From contig NZ_BMUI01000019.1 in NCBI RefSeq assembly GCF_014650115.1, positions 1-64,000 on the forward strand: a stretch of 64,000 nt of DNA. Reading direction: 5' to 3'. The notes under the pieces were generated by a model, which ran no database searches, was not told the origin of the DNA, and saw only the letters and a list, made by a program, of their open reading frames with translations. The DNA comes from Streptomyces olivaceoviridis. Its GTDB lineage: Bacteria > Actinomycetota > Actinomycetes > Streptomycetales > Streptomycetaceae. Made by a program: the position numbers and the translations under genes. Below, piece after piece: positions 44,320 through 53,326 of the stretch. How positions within the stretch are numbered: the first letter of the stretch is position 1; every line of letters starts with the position of its first letter.

Positions 44320-44455
44320 GACGACTCCTTGGACATGGGGGCCTGAGCTGCGGAAACTCCGCCATGGATGACCGGGCGTCCGGAGTCTTCCGATCCCTTC
44401 GGGCCGCCCGGTCCCCGGCGCACGCCATCGTGCTCCGGCACCGGCCCATAAGTCC

Positions 44456-44475
44456 AAGAACTCTTTGGAATTCTT
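44456..44475. promoter_or_regulatory. LysR-type box between divergent genes
   Basis: AAGAA and TTCTT flank a 10-base AT-rich centre (CTCTTTGGAA), just upstream of the LysR start. The T-N11-A-like layout fits a LysR recognition site. Confidence 0.5.
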
Positions 44476-44491
44476 TCTATAAGCTGAGGGC

Positions 44492-45418
44492 ATGGCGACA
44501 TTGCGACAACTGGAGTACCTGGTGGCCATCGTGGACGAGGGATCGTTCACCCGCGCCGCGGAAAGCCTCAACGTCACCCAGCCCGGACTCTCCCACCAGT
44601 TCCAGGCACTGGAACGGGAGGTCGGCGGGCCGTTGCTGGAACGGCTGCCGCGCGGCGTGCGGCTCACCCCGGCCGGCCGGTCGATGCTGCCCCACGCCCG
44701 GGCCGCGCTGGCCGAGGCCGGCCGGGCCACCGTCTCCGCCCGCCGCGCCGCCGGCGTCTCCACCGGGGAACTGCACCTGGCCACGCTCTACTCGGTCAGC
44801 TCGGGCGTGCTGCCCACCGTCCTGGGGCTGTGGCGCCGCAAGCACCCGGGCGTGCGCATCCGGTTGTTCGAACACCGGCGGAGCGACGAGCTGGCGCAGG
44901 CCATGGCCGCGGGCCAGGCCGACGTCGCCGTGGGACCGCTGCCGGAGGACTGGGAGGGCACCGCCCGGCACATCGGCGCCGAGGAGTTCCTGGTCGTCAC
45001 CGGGTCCGACGACCCGGTGGCGCTCTCCGACCGCGCGCCGGACGTCCGGCTGTCCGACCTCGCCGAGCGGGAGTGGGTGCACTTCACCCCCGACAGCGGC
45101 CTGTCCGACATCCTCGAACGGGCCTGTGGCGCCGCCGGTTTCCGGCCCCGGGTCGCGGTGCGTACGGAACAGGCCGCGTCGGCCATCGGGTACGCGGCGG
45201 CCGGGCTCGGGCCCACACTCGTACCCGCCAACAGCATCCCGCCGCATTTCGCCGGCGCGTTCCTGCGTCCCGACCCGCCCCTGCGCCGGCAGCTGACCGG
45301 ATACACCCGCACCAGCCCGGACCCGGTCACCTCGTCCTTCCTGGAGACCCTCGGGGAACACGCCCCGCTGATGCCCGCGCACGTCGCCAGACGCCTGCGC
45401 AAGGGGGGAAGCCGGTAG
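44492..45418 (+). CDS. LysR-family transcriptional regulator
   Basis: The 308-residue protein has the LysR HTH MATLRQLEYLVAIVDEGSFT ... LNVTQPGLSHQFQALEREVG and the usual effector domain. It is divergent to the betaine-binding-like gene and upstream of the SDR gene. The AT-rich LysR-type box in front of it could control both divergent promoters. No ribosome site stands out, but the first Met begins the HTH as in the family. Confidence 0.92.
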   Translation: MATLRQLEYLVAIVDEGSFTRAAESLNVTQPGLSHQFQALEREVGGPLLERLPRGVRLTPAGRSMLPHARAALAEAGRATVSARRAAGVSTGELHLATLYSVSSGVLPTVLGLWRRKHPGVRIRLFEHRRSDELAQAMAAGQADVAVGPLPEDWEGTARHIGAEEFLVVTGSDDPVALSDRAPDVRLSDLAEREWVHFTPDSGLSDILERACGAAGFRPRVAVRTEQAASAIGYAAAGLGPTLVPANSIPPHFAGAFLRPDPPLRRQLTGYTRTSPDPVTSSFLETLGEHAPLMPAHVARRLRKGGSR

Positions 45419-45441
45419 CGCGGACGGTGGGCTGCCCGTGG

Positions 45442-45483
45442 GTCATGAAGGGGACGTCATGAACGGAACGTCATGAATGCAAC
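45442..45483. repeat. three tandem 14-bp repeats GTCATGAA-type
   Basis: Units at 45442-45455, 45456-45469 and 45470-45483 share GTCATGAA and end in AC. The consensus is GTCATGAANGGRAC. They lie between the LysR stop and the SDR start, where regulator sites would be expected. ATG codons inside have no open frame of note. Confidence 0.8.
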
Positions 45484-45591
45484 TTATGGGGAGCGACGAA
45501 AACAGTCATTGGCCTCATTGGTGTGCGGAGGAGAAGAGTGACGGCCGTGCCCCGTCGGCCCCGCCACGGCGCCTCACCCAAGGAGATTCAC

Positions 45592-46314
45592 ATGACCACG
45601 CAGGAACGTTCCGGACAGCGCATCGTCGTGATCGGAGCCGGCTCCGCGATCGGCCGGCACCTCGCACGCACGGCCTCGGCCGAGGGCGCCGAACTGGTTC
45701 TCGCCGGACCGGACCTCGGCAAGCTGAAGGACACGGCCGCTGAACTGACCGGCCCGTGGCGGACCGTGGAGTTCGACATCACCGACGACGCGTCCGCCGC
45801 GCGGTTGGCGGACGAGGCCGGTCCCTTCGACCACCTGGTGTCGACGGCGGCGGTTCCCGCCAACGGGCCGCTGGCCGAACTCGACCCGGTCGACGTCCGA
45901 CGGGCCTTCGCGGCGAAGGTGACCGGTCCGCTGTTCCTCGCCAAGCACCTGGCCGGCCAGGCACGCGAGGGCGGTTCCTTCACCTTCTTCTCCGGGGTGG
46001 CCGCCTGGCGCCCGGCGTCCGAGCGCACGGTCATGGCGACCACCAACGGCGCCCTGGCCTTCCTCGTCCAGGCCCTGGCCGTCGAGATCGCCCCGCTGCG
46101 CGTGAACGCCGTGTCCCCCGGCATCATCGACAGCGGCGCCTGGGACAGGCTCGGTGACACCAAGCCGGGATTTCTCCGGCAGATCGCCGACAACAACCCC
46201 GTACGGCGGGTCGGAACGGCGGACGACGTCGTCAAGGCGGTGCTCTTCGCCATGGACAACCCGTACGTCACCGGAACGGTGCTGCACGTCGACGGCGGCG
46301 CGCGCCTGGCGTAG
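45592..46314 (+). CDS. SDR-family protein with substituted catalytic residues
   Basis: The ATG at 45592 has AAGGAG upstream; 240 residues. The Rossmann motif is VIGAGSAIGRHLA. In the active-site helix the usual Tyr-x-x-x-Lys is replaced: aligned with YSASKAALxGL, the sequence reads MATTNGALAFL, so Tyr is Met and Lys is Asn. RVNAVSPGII and VTGTVLHVDGG follow as usual. It binds NAD(P) by pattern, but classical catalysis looks lost. A regulatory or binding role, in the style of NmrA, is possible. Confidence 0.88.
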   Translation: MTTQERSGQRIVVIGAGSAIGRHLARTASAEGAELVLAGPDLGKLKDTAAELTGPWRTVEFDITDDASAARLADEAGPFDHLVSTAAVPANGPLAELDPVDVRRAFAAKVTGPLFLAKHLAGQAREGGSFTFFSGVAAWRPASERTVMATTNGALAFLVQALAVEIAPLRVNAVSPGIIDSGAWDRLGDTKPGFLRQIADNNPVRRVGTADDVVKAVLFAMDNPYVTGTVLHVDGGARLA

Positions 46315-46385
46315 AGCCGGCACCCGCAGGGCGGCCGGTGCCCCGGCCGTACCTGGACCCCGGCGGTCGTGGGCCGTGCTCCGCG

Positions 46386-49136
46386 TCAGTCGAGCGTGTC
46401 GGACGCGAGGGCGGCGGCGAGCTGCGAGCGCCGGTTGATCTGCAACTTCGCGTAGACCTTGTACAGATGTGCTCCGACAGTGCGGTGGGAGAGATACAGC
46501 TGGTCGGCGATCTGCCTGTTCGTGTACCCCTGGGCGGCCAGCCGGGCGACGTGCAGTTCCTGCGCGGTGAGCACGGTGCCGGCGTCGAAGGCCGGGCCCG
46601 GCTGTGTTCGCTGCACATCACTGCCGGCGGCGCCCAGCTCCCGTGCCGTTCGTCGTACGAGTGGTGCCGCGTGGTGTGACTCGAAGACGTGCAGCGCCGC
46701 GGACAGGTGGCTGCGTGCCTCCACGATGCGCCGTTCCCGGCGCAGCCACTCGCCGAAGAACAACCGGGTCCTGGCCAGGTCGAGGAACGCGGTGGTTCCC
46801 TCACCGCGTTCTATCGCCCGCTCGAAGTGACCGCGCGCGTCGCTCCCCTGCGCGAGCAGGGCCCGCGACCGTTCGACGAGCATCGCGAGATGGTCGGAGT
46901 CGCTGGACGCGAGGGCGGCCGTAGCCATGTCGAGCCAGCCCCCCACCAGCTCCGGCCGGCCGGCTCGCACGGCCGTGTCGGCGATGTCGCCGCCCGCCCA
47001 CACGCCGATGGGCGGGTGCTCGACGCATGCCAGCAAGTGGGCGACCGCCTCGTCGGCGCGGCCCTCGTTCGCCGCCACCTGGGCGGACGCCCAGGATGCC
47101 ACCGCCGCCACCCTGGGGACCGGGGTGGGCCCGGACAGTTCGGCACAGGTGTTCAGGGCGGCGGTCGCCAGCTCGTGGTCGCCGCGCCACGCACGTGCGC
47201 GTGCGATGTTCGCGGTGGCCAGGGCCCCGACCACCGGCAGATCCAGGTCGTAGCTGAGGCGCAGTGCGAGTTCCGCGTCGGTGAGGCCGGCGGCGATCGT
47301 GTTGGCGGTCACGCGGACGGTGCTGCGTCCGGAGAGGGCCACCGCCACGTCGCCGGCCCGTGCCGCCTGGTGGAACATGTCGACCCCGGCGCCCCAGACG
47401 CGGTCGGCGAGGGGGAGGTCGTGGGTGTCCTCGACGGCGAACGCGAGGCAGTTCAGCAGTGTCGCGTACGCCTCGCGGGCCTCCCGCTGCATGAACGACA
47501 GTGCCTTCTCGACGGAGCTGATCCGGTCCGCCGGGCTGACCAGGGCCAGGCCGATGTCCCGGAGCACCTGCTGTGGCTCGGTGGCGGCGTCGGCTCGCCG
47601 CAGTTCGTCCGCGACGGCTGCCGCGAGGTCGAAAGAGGTGTCCTGGCGGAGGTAGCTGCGCACCGCGGCCCAGGTGAGGACCTCGATCCGGTCGCCCGGA
47701 TCGCTCAGTCTCCGCGACATCGCGACGAGTTCGTCGCCGCCCCGCCCCAGGCGTGTCGAGCTGCTGCCGGCGAGCATCCATTCGGTACGAGCGAACTGCA
47801 CCGTCGACCCTTCGTCGTCGACGATCGGTTTCGCCTCGGTGAGCAGCGCGACGGCGTCCCCGGTCGAGCCCGCCTGCCGGGCCATTTCCGCTGCCATCAC
47901 CGTGCGTCGCGCCCGGTCCGCCGCGACCGGGGTCAGCGTGGCCGCGCGTCGCCAGGCGGCGGCGGCTTCGGTCCGCGCACCCCGCCGGCCGGCCGTCACG
48001 GCGAGTGCTTCGAGTTCGGCGGCGACGTCCTCGTCCCATCCGGCGACCGCCGCGGCCCGGTGCTGGACGGCGCGTGCGGCATCGACGACGACCGTTGCCA
48101 GTTCGGTGTGCACGCGCGCCCGTGCGCCGAAGTCGGCGTTGTCGTACACGGCCGAACCCACCAACGGGTGGCGGAACTTGTACGTGCCACGGGCGAGGGT
48201 GAGCAGTCCGAACTTCTCGGCCGGCGCGAAGTCGCCTTGCTCCAGGCCCAGGTTGCGGGCCGCCGCGAGCACTTCGTAGCCGCTCGCGTCCTCTGCCGCG
48301 GCGGCGACGAGGAGAGCGTGCTGCGTCGCCGGCGGCAACAGGGCGACCTCGGCCAGGAACGAGTCCTCCAGGCGCCTGCCCATCGGAACCCGGCCCCCGT
48401 CGGCGGAAGGCGACCCTTCGGCCCAGGACGGGTTGGCCGACCACTCGGTCAGGGCGAGCGGGTTGCCCAGCGCGCGCTCGACCAGACGGCGGCGTTGCGG
48501 CAGCGTCAGTGCGGGCGCGTGCAGGGCGACCAGCCTCAGCGCGTCCTCCTGCCCGAGCGGGGTCACATACACGTGGTGCTTGAAGTGCAGTTTGCGGTCG
48601 GGGTAGACGCGGTCGGTCCGGCTGGTGGCCAGGAGCAGCGCCGGCATGACGCTCATGCGGGCCGCGAGGAAGGTGACGACGTCGGCCGTCGACCGGTCGA
48701 GCCAGTGCAGGTCCTCGATCAGCAGCACGAGGGGGCCTCGTGCCGCGGCTTCCTCCAGCAGCCCGAAGGCGGCGAGCCCGGTGATGAACCGGTCCGCCGG
48801 TTCCCCCTCCGCCCCGAACGCGACCTTGAGGGCCATGCGCTGGCGCGGCGGCAGAGCGTCGATACGGTCGAGCAGAGGCAGCAGCAGTTCGTGCAGCCCC
48901 TCGAAACCGGCCGCGCCGGCGCCACGGATGCCGTGGCAGGAAAGAACCGTGAAGCCTGCCGAGGACGCGGCCTCGACGACCGCGGATGCCAGCCTGCTCT
49001 TCCCGATACCCGCTTCCCCGTGCACGAGCGCCGAGGCACCGTGTCCCTGCCGCGCGGCATCGATGAGGGCGGTCAGCTGCTCGAACTCGGTTTCCCGCCC
49101 TATCACGTAGCCACCCGTACCGATGTGTTGCGACAT
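46386..49136 (-). CDS. LAL-type LuxR regulator (AAA ATPase with C-terminal HTH)
   Basis: The 916-residue protein has Walker A GEAGIGKS at residues 40-47, LVLLIEDLHWLD as Walker B, a long helical middle with TPR-like units, and a C-terminal LuxR HTH (LTAQELHVARLAAQGYTNRQ ... LYLSHRTVGAHLYKVYAKL). LAL regulators are large ATP-dependent activators often tied to secondary metabolism. It is divergent to the aldehyde dehydrogenase gene, whose upstream region overlaps its start. It converges with the SDR gene. The effector is unknown. Confidence 0.92.
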   Translation of the reverse strand: MSQHIGTGGYVIGRETEFEQLTALIDAARQGHGASALVHGEAGIGKSRLASAVVEAASSAGFTVLSCHGIRGAGAAGFEGLHELLLPLLDRIDALPPRQRMALKVAFGAEGEPADRFITGLAAFGLLEEAAARGPLVLLIEDLHWLDRSTADVVTFLAARMSVMPALLLATSRTDRVYPDRKLHFKHHVYVTPLGQEDALRLVALHAPALTLPQRRRLVERALGNPLALTEWSANPSWAEGSPSADGGRVPMGRRLEDSFLAEVALLPPATQHALLVAAAAEDASGYEVLAAARNLGLEQGDFAPAEKFGLLTLARGTYKFRHPLVGSAVYDNADFGARARVHTELATVVVDAARAVQHRAAAVAGWDEDVAAELEALAVTAGRRGARTEAAAAWRRAATLTPVAADRARRTVMAAEMARQAGSTGDAVALLTEAKPIVDDEGSTVQFARTEWMLAGSSSTRLGRGGDELVAMSRRLSDPGDRIEVLTWAAVRSYLRQDTSFDLAAAVADELRRADAATEPQQVLRDIGLALVSPADRISSVEKALSFMQREAREAYATLLNCLAFAVEDTHDLPLADRVWGAGVDMFHQAARAGDVAVALSGRSTVRVTANTIAAGLTDAELALRLSYDLDLPVVGALATANIARARAWRGDHELATAALNTCAELSGPTPVPRVAAVASWASAQVAANEGRADEAVAHLLACVEHPPIGVWAGGDIADTAVRAGRPELVGGWLDMATAALASSDSDHLAMLVERSRALLAQGSDARGHFERAIERGEGTTAFLDLARTRLFFGEWLRRERRIVEARSHLSAALHVFESHHAAPLVRRTARELGAAGSDVQRTQPGPAFDAGTVLTAQELHVARLAAQGYTNRQIADQLYLSHRTVGAHLYKVYAKLQINRRSQLAAALASDTLD

Positions 49137-49158
49137 GCGCTCGCTGCAAGTCGATCAA

Positions 49159-49171
49159 CCGTACTATACGG
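49159..49171. promoter_or_regulatory. palindrome between LAL regulator and aldehyde dehydrogenase
   Basis: CCGTA and TACGG flank CTA in a perfect 13-bp palindrome. It contains TACTAT, a -10-like element. It is 20 bases before the favoured ALDH start and 22 bases before the regulator start on the other strand, so it may act on both. Confidence 0.6.
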
Positions 49172-49191
49172 CTCTTTTCAGCCATGGCGGC

Positions 49192-50667
49192 ATGTACATG
49201 CTCGGGTCGGGGACTGACCCGAGCCATCAGCGAGGACGCGGGCAGGAGCTGTACATCGGCGGACGCTGGACCGAGCCCGCCAAGAAGGACCTGCTGGAGG
49301 TCCGCTCCCCGCACGACCGGTCCCTGGTCGGGCCGGCCGCCGAGGCCACGAAGCCCGATGTGGACCTCGCCGTCGACGCCGCCCGCGAGGCCTTCGACGA
49401 AGGTCCCCGGCCGCGCCTGTCCCCGGCCGAACGCCAGGACGTCATCGCCCGCTTCAACGACCTCTACGCCAAGCGCACCGAGGAGATCGCGGACCTCACC
49501 ACCGCCGAGAACGGCAGCGCGCGCTGGTTCACCGGCTGGACCGCCGCCGCCCTGCCCCAGCAGACCGACGCCTTCCTGCGTGCCGCGGCCGTCCTGCCGT
49601 GGGAGGAGGAACTGCCGCGGACCGACGGCGCCCCGGGCCGCATCCTGGTACGCCGCGAACCGGTCGGTGTCGTAGCGGCCGTCATCCCCTGGAACGCCCC
49701 GCACCAGTCCGCGCTCGTCAAGATCGTCCCCGCTCTCCTGGCGGGCTGCACCGTCGTGCTCAAGGCATCGCCCGAGAACGCCCTCGTCACGCTGCTGCTG
49801 GGGGAGATCCTCACCGCCGCGGGCGTGCCGGAGGGCGTGGTCAGCATCCTGCCGGCCGACCGCGCCACCAGCGAGTACCTCATCTCCCACCCCGGCATCG
49901 ACAAGATCGCGTTCACCGGTTCGACGGGCGCCGGACGCACCATCGCGGCCATGGCAGGCCGGCAGCTCAAGCGGGTGAGCCTGGAGCTCGGCGGCAAGTC
50001 CGCCGCCATCGTGCTGGAGGACGCCGACCTCGACGCCATGGCGGAGGGCCTGAAGTTCCTCTCCTTCGCCAACAACGCCGAAGCCTGCGTCGCGCACACG
50101 CGGATCCTCGTGCACCGCAGCCGCTACGACGAGGCCGTGGCCAGGCTGAAGGACCTCGTCGAGTCGCTGACCGCCGGCGATCCCTCCGACCCCGCCACCT
50201 TCATCGGGCCGATGGGCAGGGCGGACCAGCAGGAGCGGGTGCGGTCGTACATCGAGACGGGAATCCGCGAGGGCGCCCGGCTCGTCACCGGCGGCCCCGA
50301 GGTCCTCGCCGGTCTGGAGGACGGCTCCTACGTCACCCCCACCCTCTTCGCCGACGTCGACAACTCCATGCGCATCGCACAGGAGGAGATCTTCGGCCCG
50401 GTGCTCGTGGTCATCCCGTTCGACGACGACCACGCGGTCCGCATTGCCAACGACTCCCCGTACGGCCTCGGCGGCGGCGTGTGGACGGCCGACGAGGACC
50501 GCGCCCTGGAGGTCGCCCGGCGCATCCGCACCGGCACCTTCTCCGTCAACGGCGCGCCGTTCTCCTTCGACGCCCCCTTCGGAGGGTTCAAGAGCAGCGG
50601 CATCGGCAGGGATTTCGGCGCGGCCGGCCTGACCCAGTACGTCGAGTACAAGACGATCGCGGTCTGA
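49192..50667 (+). CDS. aldehyde dehydrogenase (NAD-dependent, class 3-like fold)
   Basis: Taking the ATG at 49192, the protein has 491 residues; ATG 49198 is equally possible and 49123 would run inside the divergent regulator gene. The ALDH motifs are clear: PWNAPHQSALVKIVPALLAG, IAFTGSTGAGRTI, catalytic Glu in LELGGKSAAIVLEDADL, catalytic Cys in NNAEACVAHTR, and EEIFGPVLVVIPFDDD. It oxidises an aldehyde to an acid; the substrate is unknown. The divergent LAL gene may control it. Confidence 0.92.
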   Translation: MYMLGSGTDPSHQRGRGQELYIGGRWTEPAKKDLLEVRSPHDRSLVGPAAEATKPDVDLAVDAAREAFDEGPRPRLSPAERQDVIARFNDLYAKRTEEIADLTTAENGSARWFTGWTAAALPQQTDAFLRAAAVLPWEEELPRTDGAPGRILVRREPVGVVAAVIPWNAPHQSALVKIVPALLAGCTVVLKASPENALVTLLLGEILTAAGVPEGVVSILPADRATSEYLISHPGIDKIAFTGSTGAGRTIAAMAGRQLKRVSLELGGKSAAIVLEDADLDAMAEGLKFLSFANNAEACVAHTRILVHRSRYDEAVARLKDLVESLTAGDPSDPATFIGPMGRADQQERVRSYIETGIREGARLVTGGPEVLAGLEDGSYVTPTLFADVDNSMRIAQEEIFGPVLVVIPFDDDHAVRIANDSPYGLGGGVWTADEDRALEVARRIRTGTFSVNGAPFSFDAPFGGFKSSGIGRDFGAAGLTQYVEYKTIAV

Positions 50668-50920
50668 CCCCCTCCCACCGCGACCGTCACCTCCTCCGCG
50701 CGCGAACGCCTGTGAGGGCCGCACTCGTCACCTTTCCGTCCGCGTCAGTCAATCGACGGATCACCGCTCCCGGTCCGCTCACGACGATGGACGTCGGTCG
50801 CGGCAACCGTGACCACGCGTCCGACGACAGTCGGCCGGGCCGGAGCGCGTGCCCGTGCACCGAGGCACGGGGCGGCACGCGCCCGCACTCCGGGTCACCG
50901 CGCACACCGAGAGGAATCCC

Positions 50921-51448
50921 ATGTCCACCCCGTACGACCTCATAGCGGAAGTTCCTTCCTTCACGCTCACCAGCACCGACCTCACCGACGGCGGAAGGCT
51001 CGCGCTGCCTCAGGCGAGCGGTGTCTTCGGCGCCGGCGGCACCGACACCTCGCCCCAGCTGAGCTGGTCGGGCTTCCCCGAGGAGACCCGGAGTTTCGCC
51101 GTCACCGTCCACGACCCCACCGCCCCGACCGGCAGCGGTTTCTGGCACTGGGCCGTCGCCGACATCCCGGCCACGGTCAGCGAGCTGCCCGCCGGGGCCG
51201 GCGACGAGTCGGGTGCCGGACTGCCGGAGAAGGCCTGGCAGCTCGCCAACGACGCCGGCCTGAAGCGGTACGTGGGAGCCGCCCCGCCCGCCGGCAGCGG
51301 CGAACACACCTACTACATCGCCGTACACGCCGTGGACGTGGAGACCCTGGGCCTCGACCACGGCGTTCCGCCGGCCTTCCTCGGCTTCAACCTCTCGGGC
51401 CACACGCTGGCCCGGGCGGTCGTCACCGCCCGCTTCTCCGTCGACTGA
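50921..51448 (+). CDS. YbhB/YbcL-family (Raf kinase inhibitor-like) protein
   Basis: The ATG at 50921 follows GAGAGGAA; 175 residues. It has the PEBP fold marks: DTSPQLSWSGFPEETRSFAV, VHDPTAP, GFWHWAVADIP, GGEHTY-type loop (SGEHTYYIAVHAVDVETLGL) and LGFNLSGHTLARA. YbhB-like proteins bind small ligands, and their role in bacteria is unclear. It stands after the aldehyde dehydrogenase with a 253-base gap and is followed by a strong hairpin. Confidence 0.9.
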   Translation: MSTPYDLIAEVPSFTLTSTDLTDGGRLALPQASGVFGAGGTDTSPQLSWSGFPEETRSFAVTVHDPTAPTGSGFWHWAVADIPATVSELPAGAGDESGAGLPEKAWQLANDAGLKRYVGAAPPAGSGEHTYYIAVHAVDVETLGLDHGVPPAFLGFNLSGHTLARAVVTARFSVD

Positions 51449-51476
51449 AGTCCCTCCCAGGTCGACTGAAGCCCCG

Positions 51477-51521
51477 ACACCCCACCGGCCGCGACGCTTC
51501 CCGTCGCGGCCGGTGGGGTGT
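51477..51521. terminator. 20-bp stem hairpin after YbhB gene
   Basis: Bases 51477-51496 pair perfectly with 51502-51521 across the loop CTTCC. It is 28 bases after the YbhB stop and works in either direction. It is the first of three strong hairpins between this gene and the converging MFS gene. Confidence 0.85.
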
Positions 51522-51986
51522 CCGCCGAGCCCGTGACCGCCGCCGAGGCACCACGACGCGGATCCCGTGGCCCGGGTCCGCCCTTCGGCACGCCCCATCC
51601 GGCCGGCCCGGTCGGTGAACGGGAGCCAGGGGACGGGGCATCCGGCGCGCCCGGCACGTCACGGTGCTTGGTGAGCCGTCGGCGGTCTTCGGCGCGGCGC
51701 GTCGGGTGGCGCCCTCCGGCAGGTCGAACGGGAAGACGGCCACGCCGGCCGGTGAGCCGGTCAGCCGTGCACCGGACCCACGGTCGCGCGTTCCCTCGAC
51801 CGTGGGTCCGGTGGCGGGTCGGGGCCCTTCCCGGCGGCCCTTCGGCACGCCCGCCGCCCGCGCGCGTGGCGGACACGCTCGCGCGCACGTGTCCGCCACG
51901 TGCGCGCCGTTGTGTCCCCTGGCGGGGAAAGCGTTGCCGGGGTGCTCAGGCTCGGTCACCGGTTCCGCACACGTGCCCGGGGCCTG
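51522..51986. other. intergenic stretch with two further strong hairpins
   Basis: No gene is supported here; the stop-free frames have biased composition. Perfect stems lie at 51771-51786/51797-51812 (16 bp, 10-base loop) and 51866-51877/51888-51899 (12 bp, 10-base loop). The 15-base CCCTTCGGCACGCCC occurs twice (about 51590 and 51839). Confidence 0.7.
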
Positions 51987-53258
51987 TCAGACCCCCTGGA
52001 CGAGCCGCGCGCGGTCGTCACGGCGTGACCGCAGGGCCAGCGAGAGGACCGCGCTCGCGGCGAGGAGGGCCACGACCAGGCCGTAGACGGCGACGGTGGC
52101 GGTCAGCGGGACGAAGTCGCCGGCGATGCCCGCTACGAGGACCGGCGCGCCGTACGCCGTGTAGGCGACGAGGTAGACCGCGGCGAAGAGGCCGCCCCGG
52201 CTCGCGTTGTCCGCGAGCGGGCCCAGTATGCGCAGGGAGGAGCCGAACGCCGCACCCTGCCCGGAGCCGCCCAGCAGCGCGCCGACGACGACGAGCGGCA
52301 GCCTGGCTGTCACGACGCCGGTGACCGTGAGGACGGCACCGGCCAACACCAGGAGCGCGCCGGTGCGAGTGGCCCGCCCGGCGGACAGCCGGCCGAAGCC
52401 GATGCCGGCCACCGCCGCCGCCATCGGCTGGACGGCGACGATCGCACCGTTCACCGCCGCGTTGCGGATGCCGAAGACCGACGCGTCGAAGGACGGCGCC
52501 AGGCCGAGGAAGAGGCCGGAGAACATCCAGCCGGCGGCGACCAGGGGGGCCAGGGACCAGAACCATCCGCGGGCCGTCCGGACGACGCTCAGCCTCGGGC
52601 GCAGCGAGGCCAGCACACCGGGGTGCCGGTCCGCCGTCTCCGGGGCGGCCAGCACGGAGGCGATGCCGTAGACGAGAACCACCGTCAGGCCGAGGAACAC
52701 GACGGCCGTCGGGTGGGTGCTGGACTGGACGGCCAGGCCCGCGAAGAGGGCTCCGAGGGCCAGTCCGCCCACCGGGGCGGCGCTGGTCAGCACCGTCATG
52801 ACCGGCCGGTGCCGCGGAGCGGCGAGCTCGATGATCGCCGCCGTGAACGTACTGGTGGCCGCCCCCGTGGCCATGCCCTGCACGGCCCGCGCGGCGATGA
52901 TCCAGCCGATGCCGTCGGCGGCCAGGAACAGCGCGCTGGTGACCAGCAACAGGAGCATGGCGCTGACCAGCACCGGCCTGCGGCCGATGTGGTCCGATAC
53001 GGAACCGGCCACGAGCAGGGTGGCCAGCAGCGTCACCGCGTACACGGTGAACGCCGTGGTGAGCTGCCAGGCGGGGAAGCCCCACTCGCGCTGGTAGAGC
53101 AGGAAGAGCGGGCTGCCGGCGCCGGCCCCGAAGGCGACGGCGATCGAGGCGATCACCACGCCGGCGGTGGCCAGCGGCCGACCGCGGCCGGAGGGCGAAG
53201 CCGGGTCCGAGGAGGACGCCGGGGTCTGGTGTGAGGAAGGGACTGAAGACAGCTTCAC
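51987..53258 (-). CDS. MFS transporter
   Basis: The GTG at 53258 has GAGGAGA upstream; an in-frame extension reaching 53783 overlaps the flavodoxin-like gene and is rejected. The 423-residue protein has a Ser/Pro-rich head and about 12 hydrophobic segments. VAGSVSDHIGRRPVLVSAML contains the MFS loop signature, and AARAVQGMATGAATSTF follows. This pattern fits DHA1-type drug exporters. It lies 68 bases after the flavodoxin-like gene on the same strand, so co-transcription is likely. Confidence 0.9.
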   Translation of the reverse strand: MKLSSVPSSHQTPASSSDPASPSGRGRPLATAGVVIASIAVAFGAGAGSPLFLLYQREWGFPAWQLTTAFTVYAVTLLATLLVAGSVSDHIGRRPVLVSAMLLLLVTSALFLAADGIGWIIAARAVQGMATGAATSTFTAAIIELAAPRHRPVMTVLTSAAPVGGLALGALFAGLAVQSSTHPTAVVFLGLTVVLVYGIASVLAAPETADRHPGVLASLRPRLSVVRTARGWFWSLAPLVAAGWMFSGLFLGLAPSFDASVFGIRNAAVNGAIVAVQPMAAAVAGIGFGRLSAGRATRTGALLVLAGAVLTVTGVVTARLPLVVVGALLGGSGQGAAFGSSLRILGPLADNASRGGLFAAVYLVAYTAYGAPVLVAGIAGDFVPLTATVAVYGLVVALLAASAVLSLALRSRRDDRARLVQGV

Positions 53259-53326
53259 GGCGTCTCCTCGGGCCGCTTGTTCCGGACGGGTCGGACGGGT
53301 GCCGACCCGCGAGGTCACACCGGCGC

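Noticed and set aside
49123..49191. Upstream ATG of the aldehyde dehydrogenase
   Set aside because: It overlaps the start of the divergent regulator and the palindrome, and the family begins later.
46801..50724. A stop-free frame of about 1300 codons on the minus strand
   Set aside because: It runs across the LAL regulator in another frame and antisense to the aldehyde dehydrogenase. Its composition is dominated by Arg, Gly, Asp and Ala from GC bias, and both overlapped genes have clear motifs.
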